A DNA stretch of 64,000 nucleotides from Pseudoips prasinana. Taxonomy: Eukaryota; Arthropoda; Insecta; Lepidoptera; Nolidae. Each line of letters starts with the position of its first letter. Position 1 is the first letter of the stretch. Below, in pieces: positions 54,679 through 64,000 of this stretch. The notes beneath the pieces were generated by a model, which was given only the letters and a program-made list of their open reading frames with translations, was not told the origin of the DNA and ran no database searches. Both the position numbers and the translations under genes were made by a program. The DNA lies in the NCBI GenBank assembly GCA_951640165.1, contig OX621241.1, forward strand, positions 9,553,001 through 9,617,000, written 5' to 3'.

Positions 54679-55141
54679 CAATCATTCGTTGGTAATATAA
54701 AATTCTAAAACAGACTTATAATCATTATAATGGATAATAACCGTCTGCGAGCGGCGCTGGCCGGGCTCGTCCCGCCCCGCGCCGCAGACTCGACAACGTA
54801 CACGTCTATAAAAAGCGACTCTAAAATCAAACCGCGTTTAACTTAGTCTGTCTTTAGTTCATCGTGGTGTATGCGACCAGCACTCATCCAAGAATTGCCA
54901 ATACATGCCCAAAGATGGCTGCCAGTAAATGTTCTTGGACGACTAATGTGCGCATACATCCGAAAGCGTCTCTAACGAAGGACTAAGTCAACCGCGGCCA
55001 AGCTCTAAAATATAAAGTTGGGAGCGCACTCCCGCACCTAACGACTCGCCGCCACGCGCGGCATTACAACTATCATACACTTATAGAAAATCACAAAATT
55101 CAAGCGGAAATAATAGGAATCGGAATCGATCACTGTCTCGC

Positions 55142-55285
55142 CTACGCGATGACGTCGGGCAGCAGCGCGTTGTCTGCCGGCGGGCTGGGCGGCGCCTTCA
55201 CGTCGCCGTTGGACAGACCGTTCATCTCCTTCTTCACAGACTCGATTGGCCTCTTGGGCACTGCCTTCTTTAAGCCGACAGCAGG
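55142..55285 (-). CDS. Pro/Ala-rich gene, last exon
   Basis: Acceptor TTTTTTTAACAG; encodes PAVGLKKAVPKRPIESVKKE, then NGLSNGDVKAPPSPPADN and ends LLPDVIA with TAG at 55,142-55,144. Phase 0. Confidence 0.8.
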   Translation of the reverse strand, partial: PAVGLKKAVPKRPIESVKKEMNGLSNGDVKAPPSPPADNALLPDVIA

Positions 55286-58200
55286 CTGTTAAAAAAACAT
55301 CCTTATTAAGACATGCTTTAAGGGTATTAAATCAGTTAGAATCTCATACAACAAGTACACACGGCTACGTAGCCATAAAATGAAAGGTATAGCTTGATAT
55401 GTATCGAGCTATACATTTCCAATATAACCTGACCTGTCATCGTATGGAAATCCTATACAACGCGAGATCAGCTAATACTGGAAATGTATAGCTTGATATG
55501 TAACCGTGTGTACCAGGTAGTGAAGGAGAATTAATCAAATCATAAAGCAGAAAATATTGAGTGTGCGAAAAAGTGTGCGAGCAGTTTAAGCCTAGCGAGC
55601 CTAGTCGCCAGAGATCGTGGGTTAGATTCCCACACCAAACAATCTATGTATAAAATCAAATTATTGTTATGGGGTCTGGTTGGTGCCAGTTGGTATGAGA
55701 ACATCTGTGACAGTCGTTACCAGTAGACATAAGCCAAATAAAATCTGACACCTGGTATAACCTTCCTAGTAGTAACTAGGAAGGTTACACCAGGTGTCAG
55801 ATTCTATTTCGTGTTTTGACTAGGGCACAAAAGAGAAAAAAAATGAGAATGCTACAAAATATTCACCAGTTCCTAATAGACCCATAGACGACAGTTCTGA
55901 TCAACCTAGAGTTGTAGAGCTATTATGAAAACCTAGTGATTTTGTCAGAGAAAGATAAGGTATATAAATTAAGAAAAGAAAATTTAATTAGTGCAGAAGA
56001 TATGTTTTACTGGGAATCTTTTGCTTACATTCCCAGTAAAATGAAAATATAAATAAACCTCAACTTAAGGCACAATTCTCGCGAGCCGAATTTGTGACTA
56101 AGTTAGAGAAGTTTAGCAAGACGATAATGTTAAAAGAAATATCTATAACTGAAAATGAAGAAAATAAAGATTTCATTATACACTGAGTTCGAGATCAGAT
56201 GCCAATGACTTCAATAGAAACTAGGAGATTCTATAATAATACACAAATCGAAAGCTGCTAATCTATATAAATAAAATGGATAACCGAAATGTTTGTATGC
56301 TCATTACTTCCAAACGACTGCACCAATATGGATAAATCTTTCTTTTATGTGTTAGCTATTGTCGGGAGAAGGTTTGTATGAAAGAAAATAATAAAAATAG
56401 CATAGTGAGTGTGCAAATGAGACAGAAGACAGGTGGTTTTATTTTTTGTCAAAAAATATGGCGGTATGAATTTCACCGGGACAGCTAGTAGCTAATAAAT
56501 TAAAACAACCCCAAGTACTAGGTAATCTCGAAATTAAATTGTGTGTGGCGAGCACAGCTGCTTAATACTTGATACCCCACAAAACAATAATTTGTATTGT
56601 CATGAAAAAATAAAATGTGTACTTCTTGGTGGCAAGTCCTGCTAAAGAACAAGTTCGAATGTTATTATTAAAGCCTCTCTCTTCTCTCTTTCTAAATAAA
56701 GCCTCTACTACCAGACACCCTCAATGGCTGTTTAGGAAATACTACGGCCGGGAGGTCGCGGGCAATGGCGTGCGGATCAACTAACTGAAAACTAGGCTTA
56801 CGTATATACCTAAAAAAAATACATATATTCAAATTAATTTTAATTTCTCATATAATGCACATCCCATTTGAAAATTTAATTGGAGTTTTATATATTCACT
56901 GTTCGTGGAACTATCAATGTAGTATGGAAATCCTTTATCGCAACATCGCGAGATGTAATTTTCATGCATTCTCTAGGGATTAATTACAAAAAACTTTCGA
57001 TCGAGCATTTTGGCTTTTCCAACCTAACAAACATATCCTCCTGAATAATGAAATTAAACTCAGTCTAAAGTTGGTAAAGATGTTATGCCTACGTATGAAG
57101 TTCTCCCAAATTGCTGACCTCGTGTAGTTTGCGTGTTACGAGAAGTTTGATTGAGGATGTTAATCAGGAGCAATAAACATGCATATAGTACATACGACGT
57201 TATAGTTGAATTAATATTAAAATTATCTAGAAGCAACAACGCAAAATACACAACGCGCAATGCGTATATGAGGACTTTAAATTTATAAAATGTAAGGATC
57301 AGTATTTAAATACGAAAACTAATTATTGTCTGGGACTTTGGCCTGTTTTCTATCCAGCTCCTATTTATAGAACTGCTAGTGGTGGTAACAACTAGTTATA
57401 TCGGAGGCCTGAAGTTTGTTAATAGTATTTATTTAATAGGAAGACCAACAGCTTGAACATACAAATGGCATTACTAAACACAGTAAGCACCATAAAGTCA
57501 ATTACACTAAGTATTTTTGTTTAGCTACTAAATACTACTAAAACACTATAAAATAATTGAGCATGTTTCATTCGAATTTTCATAACTTTCCACCCACCAT
57601 TCTGACGAACATCAATATAACGATTAGGTACTTGTATTGTGTAATTATGAATACATGGGTTTTGTAGATGTTTCGTAAAGAATTCTTTGCTAATCATCCA
57701 TCGTACTGCTGCTGGGGTAGTATTAAAAATATGAATTTTATGAGTTTTATGTTGCTTGTTTAAAAAAATGCTCGCTCACCAAATGCATTTTATTGATAAT
57801 TTGTGTTAAACTGTGCTATTAAATCCAGTAGCAAGTTTTATATCTACCTAATAACAATGATTACCTTAGGGGGTGCGGTCCTAGGCGGCGCAGCCTTCGC
57901 GGTGATCCGTTTGTTAGCGAGGTCCTTGCTCTGCTTGTCCAGCGGCGCGCGCGCCTGCGGCCGGGGGGCGGCCGGCCTGCGGGCAAGCGGACATGTGTAT
58001 ACAATTGTTTCGCTGGGGACCATCATATAACGAGGAGTTATGAAGATATTGTTGGGCAACTCACTTTGGAGCTGGTGGCGCGGCGGCTTTGGGCGCTGGG
58101 CGGGCGGGAGCAGGGCGAGGAGCGGGCGCAGCTCTTGGCACGGGGCGAGCAGCCGGCTTAGCGTCCTTCACATCACCATTAGGTAACGGCTTCTTCTCTG

Positions 58201-61200
58201 CTGGCTTGGGCTGTGGCCGCGAGATAGGCGCGGGGCGAGGGGCGGGCCGGGCCGCTGCAGGTTTGGAAGCAGCGTCGGACTTGGTCGCCGTCAAGCGCGT
58301 AGCGTTCGAAGCGGGACGGGGCGCAGCCGCAGCGGGACGGGGCGCAGCCGCAGCGGGACGCGGTGCAGCCGGAGCGGGACGCGGGGCGGGGCGCGCCGCT
58401 GCTACCCGGCTGGCGGCTGGCGCAGCGCGGGCGGCTGCAGGCGCCTCACGTGCGGGGCGGGACGCCGCATCGGGACGAGCGGGCGGGGACCGAGCTGGTG
58501 TCGTCGGTTTGGCAGTCGGGGTCGCCGTCTTCGAAGTGGGTGTCTTGGCGGCCGGCGTCGCGGGCTTCGCGGCCGGAGTGGAAGGTTTGGCAGCGCTGAG
58601 CGAGGTGCGAGCGGCTGCAGTGGGAGTACGCGGGGCGGGGGCGCGGGGAGCGGGCGCGCGGGGCGAGGGGGCGGTGCCGGGCCGCTTGGCAGGCGGGGCG
58701 GTCGGGGTGCGCGCCCCGGTCGCCGACTTCGGGGCCGTTTTAGCTGCCGGCTTGGCAGTGGGCGTAGTCGGAGACTTCTTGGTGGCGGAGGTCGTTTTCG
58801 TTTTAGCTGCGAGCGCCCCGGCCGCGGCTCCGAGGGCTAGCGCGGCGCCGGCCGCCGCCGTGGCTGCGAGCGCCGTGTCGGTGTGCGACTCGGCTGCCTC
58901 GAGTGCGGGCTCGGCCAGCTCGACGGCGGGCGTGGGCGGCGGCGTGGAAGCGGCGGGTGGCTGCACGGCCTCGTCCAGCTGGATCTCGTTGGTGACGGGC
59001 ACGCAGATCTCCTGCGCGCGGGACTCGGGGATGCCGATGTCTACATCGGTGACGAGCTCGACGCGCGCGGGCTCGACGGGCACGAGGTCGGGCGCGGGGG
59101 CGCCGGCGGAGCTCAGCGCGGCGGCTTCCTCGGGAATCTGTGGCGACAGGCGCGCCTGCAGTTCGACGGGATCGGGAATGGGTTCAGGCGTGGCGGTTTC
59201 AGCGCGCGCCGGTTCAACGGGCGAAGGCTCGCGAACGATAGGCTCGTCCACTGTGAGTTCGGTTGTCTCTACAGGGGCGGGAGAGTCCGCAGGGAGAGGA
59301 GACTCTCGCGGCAGCGGGACGTCGGCTGGCAGCGGGGCCGCAGCAGGCTCAGGGGAAGCGACGGGCACGGGAGATGCGGCAGGCGCTGGTGAAGCGGCAA
59401 ACGCAGGGGACGAGGCAGACACCTCGGCTATGGGCGCTGGTGACCCAGCAAATGCGGGCTCATCCCTCGACGCGAGTATATCGACCTCCGTGGTCAGCGA
59501 CGGCTCAGCGACAACCGGTACTGGTGAGACCGCCGGGACTGGAGATTCAGCCGGCATCGGAGACTCGCTCGGAGCCAAGTATTCACTAGCGAGTTCCATG
59601 TCGGCCAGTGGAAGCGGTGATTGCGTCGGCATTGGTGAATGTGCAGGTAGCGGGGACGCGACGTCCGTAGACAGCAACTCAGCGGGTAACGGAGACTCCG
59701 ATAGTGCCTCCTTTGATTCTTCAATTTCGATAGGTAACGGAGATTCCCTTAGAAGTTCACTATCTTCTAACCTTTCGTGATGAATTGGTTCAGCTGGCAA
59801 AGGCGATTGTGCTTGCAGAGGAGATTGGGCCTGCAAGGGCGAGTCTGTGGGCACTGGTTCCTGAAGCAACTCAGTTGGAATTGGAGACTTGGCTGGGAGC
59901 AGAGATTCCGTCGGCAGCGGGGATTCCGTCGGCATCGGGGATTCCGTCGGCAACGGAGATTCCGTCGGCAGCGGCGATTCACTAGGCAAAAGAGTTTCTG
60001 CTGGCTGGGGCGATTTTGCTGGGGATATCCCTCCTAACTCTTCAGTTTCGATGTTACTTGAGAGTTCTGTAGTAAGATGTTCGGTATCGAGCTTTATTGC
60101 GGGAGTTTCAATTGAAGCTTCTACCTCAAACTGTTCTGATTCAACAACATTCTCATTTATCTCACTGGTTACTGTCTCTATATGTTCAGTGTGTTCTGTG
60201 ACTTGATGATGTTCACTCTCCACTGTTTCACTGGTTTCCGTAATATTAATGACTGGTTCAGGTGTCACTGCTTCTTCAGGTTTGCTCTCCTCTGGAGGAG
60301 CAGGGGAGGCGAGATGTTCTGTGGAATGCGCTTGTTGAATTTCAGTGGGTTCTGGTGATATTACTTGTTCTGATTCGGGCAAATTAGATTCAATAATTTC
60401 ATCGTCGTTAATATCATCAATTTCCAACTGAGGTATTGTTTCAACACATGGGGACTCGTCTAATTTGCTTTCCATTTCTACATCATGTGACGTTTCATCT
60501 TGAGGTGTGAACGCTCGCGGTTCTTTTTCACTCTCTGACGGATCTTGGAGATCGTCATTTGTGAAACCTAATTCGGAACTTTTGCCGTCTGGTATTTCAG
60601 GTATTTGTTCAAATAATAACTTATGAGATTCGGGCGTGTCTGTTTGCAGCACTGTCTCCTGTGTAATGTTGCTAGACTCGAATTCAATATTCGAGAAACT
60701 TTCAATATTGTCGGAGCTAGTAACGTTATAATCTATGAAATTATTTGATTGTTCAAAGTTTGTGATATTTTGTGTGATATTCGATCTGTCGTCGAATCTA
60801 AGGATGTCGTTGTTAGGTTCTAGGTCTTGGTGTTCAGCTAGTAGATCTGCTTGTAGTTGTTCTGGGTTGACGTTTTCCTTGTCATTCTCGATGGTATCGT
60901 GACCGTTGGTCTGCAGGTCTTCGTCGTCACTGTCGGGGAGCGGCTGCACTGCGTTGAGGTCCACATGGTCATTCCTACTGACCCTCTCGCAAGTGTCGTC
61001 GTCCTTCTCTTGATAAAAGCTCATGCTCATGGGATCCCTCTCTTTGTTCTTCAGCCTTTCAAACAGATCATCATTGCCCTCGACCGCGAAAGGATTAGTT
61101 TCTGTATGAGTCTGAAATACCTGGGAAATATGATACAAATGAATGTGTAAAAAAATCACTACTAATTTTCATTTCTCTTTTCATATAAAATTTAAATCCA

Positions 61201-61609
61201 TTCCATATTAATATTTATCAGTATAATCCAGACTACTCATATTATTAGTATTGCTTAATTATATTCTTCATAATAAGCATCAGGGAATAAATCAATAATA
61301 ATTGATTATAATCTATGTATGTACTGAAATGAACTCATAAGGCATATAGGCTTTAGTCAATGTTTTAAGCCCTCCAAACTATTTGAAAATAAATCTACCT
61401 AACATTTTGAGTACATATTATGAAACACTAACCTGGATATTACAGAAGTCTGTGGTGTCTTTTTGTATCCTTTCGAAGTCTTGTATGAGGTCCATGTCCT
61501 TGACTTTCTCAGGTTCAATGCCAACATTGAATCCGAAGCCCAAACTGTCCATGTTACACTTATCATTTCCATTCAAGTGCTCTTTAACAGCTTCGTCTAC
61601 TGATACATT
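55142..61609 (-). CDS. Large Pro/Ala-rich protein, 3' four exons (N-terminus outside window)
   Basis: Joining (on the - strand) 61,609-61,433, 61,120-58,065, 57,976-57,865 and 55,285-55,142 gives 3,489 bases, 1,162 codons to a TAG; all introns are GT-AG with matching phases. Order of regions: acidic, Asn/Asp-rich start (DFERIQKDTTDF, TNPFAVEGNDDLFERLKNKE); Glu/Ser-rich stretch; a block of about 25 Ser-Pro repeats of six residues (SPLPTE type, 59,300-60,000); acidic Pro/Ala-rich part; an Ala-rich hydrophobic segment (58,811-58,875); then a basic Ala/Pro/Lys/Arg tail ending LLPDVIA. I recognise no family. The basic Pro-rich tail recalls microtubule-associated proteins, but this is only a resemblance. 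The 5' exons lie beyond 64,000 or were not recognised. Confidence 0.8.
55355..55513. mobile_element. Palindromic MITE, family P, copy 3
   Basis: GTACACACGGCTACGTAGCC at the left, CTTGATATGTAACCGTGTGT AC at the right. It has an additional internal inverted segment (GGTATAGCTTGATATGTATC), so it is longer than the other two copies. Confidence 0.85.
55752..55812. repeat. Palindrome
   Basis: CTGACACCTGGTATAACCTT CCTAGT mirrored by ACTAGGAAGGTTACACCAGG TGTCAG around AGTA. The arms extend outward into AAATAAAAT / TTCTATTT. Confidence 0.85.
56262..56488 (+). mobile_element. Helitron-like element
   Basis: CTAATCTATATAAATAAAAT at the start, CCAAACGACTGCACCAATAT, CGGGAGAAGGTTTGTATGAA, end TTTCACCGGGACAGCTAGTA. 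Confidence 0.75.
57865..57976 (-). CDS. Pro/Ala-rich gene, third visible exon
   Basis: Acceptor CTTGCCCGCAG, donor GTAATC; encodes PAAPRPQARAPLDKQSKDLA then NKRITAKAAPPRTAPPK. The upstream intron is only 88 bp. The DKQSKDLANKRIT stretch is the least low-complexity part of the tail and the best handle for a homology search. Confidence 0.8.
58065..61120 (-). CDS. Pro/Ala-rich gene, giant second visible exon
   Basis: 3,056 bp, acceptor ATATTTCCCAG, donor GTGAGT, phase 0 to 2. It starts VFQTHTETNPFAVEGNDD and ends PKAAAPPAPK. GC content climbs steeply towards its 3' end (58,100-59,500). A Met just upstream of the acceptor (frame to 61,159) is intronic. Six-residue DNA-level repeats occur at about 59,890-60,000 (GGAGATTCCGTCGGCA type on the + strand). 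Confidence 0.82.
61433..61609 (-). CDS. Pro/Ala-rich gene, first visible exon
   Basis: Acceptor TTTTTTATTTTCAG, donor GTTAGT; 59 codons, NVSVDEAVKEHLNGNDK then LGFGFNVGIEPEKVKDMDLI. Phase 0 at both ends, so at least one more coding exon lies upstream. Confidence 0.75.
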
Positions 61610-61918
61610 CTGAAAATAAAAAAGAAGGCATTGTTACTTGAAAACCTTAAGACCATGGCAAGATGGCATAATTATTTTTGGGTGCATAAAATGGTAATCT
61701 GGATTATATTACAGAGACCTATATTATCCATGGTATCTATGGTATGGTAAGGCTAAATTATATTTGTTTTTTGAGGCTATAGGTATATGTAAACTGACTA
61801 CATGTGTGGCGCAGCGGATAAGACAGTCGCCTAGCCACTACGTGTCCTGGGTTCGATCGTTATTATTCTTAAATATTACAAATATAATCCAAAATTAGAA
61901 GATTGTTATTATCTATTC

Positions 61919-62218
61919 TAAACATATAATAAAATCGTAGGAAAGTCAAATATGTACATTTAATACTTTTTTTTAAAGGATACGATATTGATTGTAGATC
62001 ACGCCCCAAGTATCCTTTATAAAAATATTAAATGTACAGTTTTGACTTTCCTACGATTTTATTATATGTATGCATGGATTTACTTCTAATTTTGCATGAA
62101 TATTACAAAGAGGTCGGGTCAACATATAGGCTACATATTATCACGCTATCACCTATGGGGGAGGAGCTATGATAATTTATAAAATTTAACGCGGGTAAAA
62201 CCGCGGGGCACAGCTAGT
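61919..62218 (+). mobile_element. Helitron-like element, family B, with inverted 5' duplication
   Basis: The end is GCGGGTAAAACCGCGGGGCA CAGCTAGT. At the 5' side, 61,921-61,982 (ATAATAAAATCGTAGGAAAG, TTTAAAGGATAC) is mirrored by 62,010-62,068 (GTATCCTTTATAAAAATATT, TTTCCTACGATTTTATTAT), after which the family sequence goes on with GCATGGATTTACTTCT. Confidence 0.85.
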
Positions 62219-63535
62219 TCTTAAATATTACAAATATAATCTAAAATTAGAAGTACAGTATAGGTCTTACTTAATATGACAAAAATAAAAAGTTACAAGA
62301 TATAAAATATAAAAACATGTTTATAAAATACAAAATATTTTAATAAGAAAAGCAAATAAGTGCAGATTTTTTTTATATTTCTATTCATCCACAAGAACCA
62401 GTATTGAAAGTGATGTGAATTTAATTGAAACTTAAATATATGCTACAGATTGACATTACATACATAATATATATGTTTAACAAATAATATTACAATAACA
62501 AAAAATATATAAAAAATTTTAGTTGTTTTTAAATATTGACACTTCACTGTCAATATACATCATTTAATAACATTGGAAATAAACTAAAACAACTAATAAC
62601 AACATGCTCTGTTATTATGTTGTTATAAGGAATTTTGGTTATTTGCACAACTTGTTATACACTAAAATATGTATGTAAATACTGTATTGAAAACAACAAA
62701 GAACATGAATTGAGAGCATATTAACATCAATTATGTTCTGCAATGTTTCATAATTACAGTATTAATGGTGGAACATTACAACTTTAAGTATTTAGCTGAA
62801 AATACGATGTTCTATCTGATTTCTTTTTTTTTTAATAATTATCATCATCATATCAGCCGAAAGACGTCCACTGCTGGACAAAGGCCTCCCCCAAAGATCT
62901 CCACAATTGCCAGTTTTGCGCTATCAGCATCCAGTGATTTCCAGCGACCTGCACAAGATCATCAGTCCATCTTGTAGTTTTTTGTAGTTTGTGGTTTTTT
63001 TTTTAATTATAATCTGTATAGCAGGGATTTAACCACCTCCATTCAGGGCTTCCCAAACTCTGAACAACTGTAAATAAATAGGTGTCCTATACAGGGATCG
63101 AACCCTGGCACGCGGGCGCCGAAGTAGTAGCGAGGAGGCTACCTTAACTGCATCATACAGTCAATTATTAATTGATTTATTAGATGAGATAGATTATTTT
63201 TTTCCGCTGTAAATTGGATCCATGTGATAAGCTAGATAAGACCCAAGTTAAGTCATGTTAAAATTTTTATGAATATACTGAGAATTTAAACAAACAATAT
63301 ACTGTTGGTACTGTTTTTACATTCCTGAGCTATCTTTTGCGATTATTTACCTTCGTGATGCACATAAACATATACTATTATAATATAGTTATGTCCAGTT
63401 TAAACAGAATGAATTTGAAAATTATCTTTATCGAAAATCTTAGATAAGATAATGTTATTACACCCACAACACAACAAAAATACCAGTTTTTATTTTTTAA
63501 ATCATCGCCCGCACTTGGTAATTTAATCCAGGGTA

Positions 63536-63662
63536 GTTTATAAACATATAATAGACGGACACAAATTACATCCAACCTCAGAACAACTATTTATACACAA
63601 ATAGTGGTCCAGCGCGGGACTCGAACCCGCGAGGCGACTGTCTTAGCCGCTGCGCCGTGCAG
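63536..63662 (-). repeat. tRNA-derived SINE, GTCGCCTCGCCGCTTC family, copy 3
   Basis: On the - strand: GCGGCTAAGACAGTCGCCTC, B box GCGGGTTCGAGTCCCGCGCT, body TTTGTGTATAAATAGTTGTT and GTAATTTGTGTCCGTCTATT ATATG. Well preserved. Confidence 0.8.
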
Positions 63663-64000
63663 AAATGTACACCTGGTCAATTGCTGAAGATGGTGGTTGC
63701 TGAATCCATTCTGGCCCAACTGATTAACTGAGCAGCACATCCCATAACCCATAAGAAATATTATGCACCTAATGAACCGTCATTCAATTATAAGAATATA
63801 ATAATGAGGCATTATAACATAAGAATAGTATTGGATATTTCACATCTCATTCCATCACATTCCATTCCATTACTATTATGCCCGTACTAGAGAAATGAAT
63901 CCCTGTTGCTCGGTTATAATGTCCTAATCATAACATACATATTACATTAACCTATTTATAAGGAGTGATAATTTTTGGAGATTCTTTTGTTTAAAGTACA

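Larger units (their letters stand above)
55290..57864. other. Intron of the Pro/Ala-rich gene: MITE, hairpin, Helitron
   Basis: Contains MITE family P copy 3 (55,355-55,513), a tRNA-like head near 55,600-55,650 (GTGGGTTAGATTCCCACACC), a palindrome at 55,752-55,812 and a Helitron at 56,262-56,488. 56,490-57,864 shows no gene or recognised repeat. Confidence 0.6.
61612..64000. other. Upstream intron: SINEs and a Helitron, no exon seen
   Basis: SINE head at 61,802-61,860 (GTGTGGCGCAGCGGATAAGA, GTGTCCTGGGTTCGATCGT), a repeat at 62,845-62,965 (GACGTCCACTGCTGGACAAA), a - strand SINE head at 63,085-63,150 (CAGGGATCGAACCCTGGCAC) and another SINE at 63,536-63,660. 62,220-62,840 and 63,150-63,535 are featureless AT-rich DNA. 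Confidence 0.55.

Noticed and set aside
58089..59780. A 563-codon open frame on the + strand, Gly/Ala/Ser-rich
   Set aside because: It is antisense to the giant GC-rich exon of the - strand gene; codons for Pro, Ala and Ser with few A or T lead to long antisense frames. Splice sites and phases support the - strand only.

Overview
The window looks like AT-rich, repeat-saturated nuclear DNA of a moth or butterfly (Lepidoptera). The evidence is spliced genes with GT-AG introns, many short non-autonomous elements ending in a hairpin plus CTAG (Lep1-type Helitrons), tRNA-derived SINEs, CR1/jockey-group LINEs with TTTGAC tails, and mariner, piggyBac and PIF/Harbinger DNA transposons. The species cannot be named from the sequence alone.

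Two host genes carry the window. (1) A complete seven-exon cytosolic sulfotransferase gene lies on the + strand (CDS from 10,640 to 54,383). It encodes 343 residues with the PAPS-binding loop, the catalytic histidine and the RKGxxGxWRDYF motif all intact. Its first intron is 27.8 kb and holds most of the mobile DNA seen here. (2) The 3' part of a gene on the - strand (61,609 down to 55,142, four exons, 1,162 codons visible, N-terminus outside the window) encodes a very unusual protein: an acidic front half, a six-residue Ser-Pro repeat block, an alanine-rich hydrophobic stretch and a basic Pro/Ala/Lys/Arg tail. The two genes converge tail to tail, and their poly(A) signals lie within about 80 bp of each other.

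Layout. 0-10.6 kb: upstream DNA with Helitrons, a retroelement C-terminal fragment (1.7-2.3 kb), a LINE ORF1 that still reads open (5.8-7.2 kb) joined to only the first 49 codons of ORF2, and a decayed reverse transcriptase (8.5-9.4 kb). 10.6-38.5 kb: exon 1 and the giant intron 1. It contains a 169-bp hairpin satellite (11.0-11.5 kb), LINE reverse transcriptases on the - strand (21.0-22.1 and 23.2-24.9 kb), and a Russian-doll nest at 26.5-30.9 kb in which an intact piggyBac sits in a mariner that sits in a Helitron. 38.5-54.4 kb: exons 2-7, whose introns hold a frameshifted LINE split by a DUF4817-type DNA transposon (44.3-47.5 kb), a 31-bp-TIR element (48.6-49.3 kb) and a decayed PIF/Harbinger element (50.8-53.9 kb). 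54.4-64 kb: the Pro/Ala-rich gene and its introns.

The mobile elements explain most of the open frames. No rRNA gene, CRISPR array or convincing functional tRNA gene was found; the tRNA-like B boxes are SINE heads. All domain assignments are by eye from sequence motifs, with no database search.
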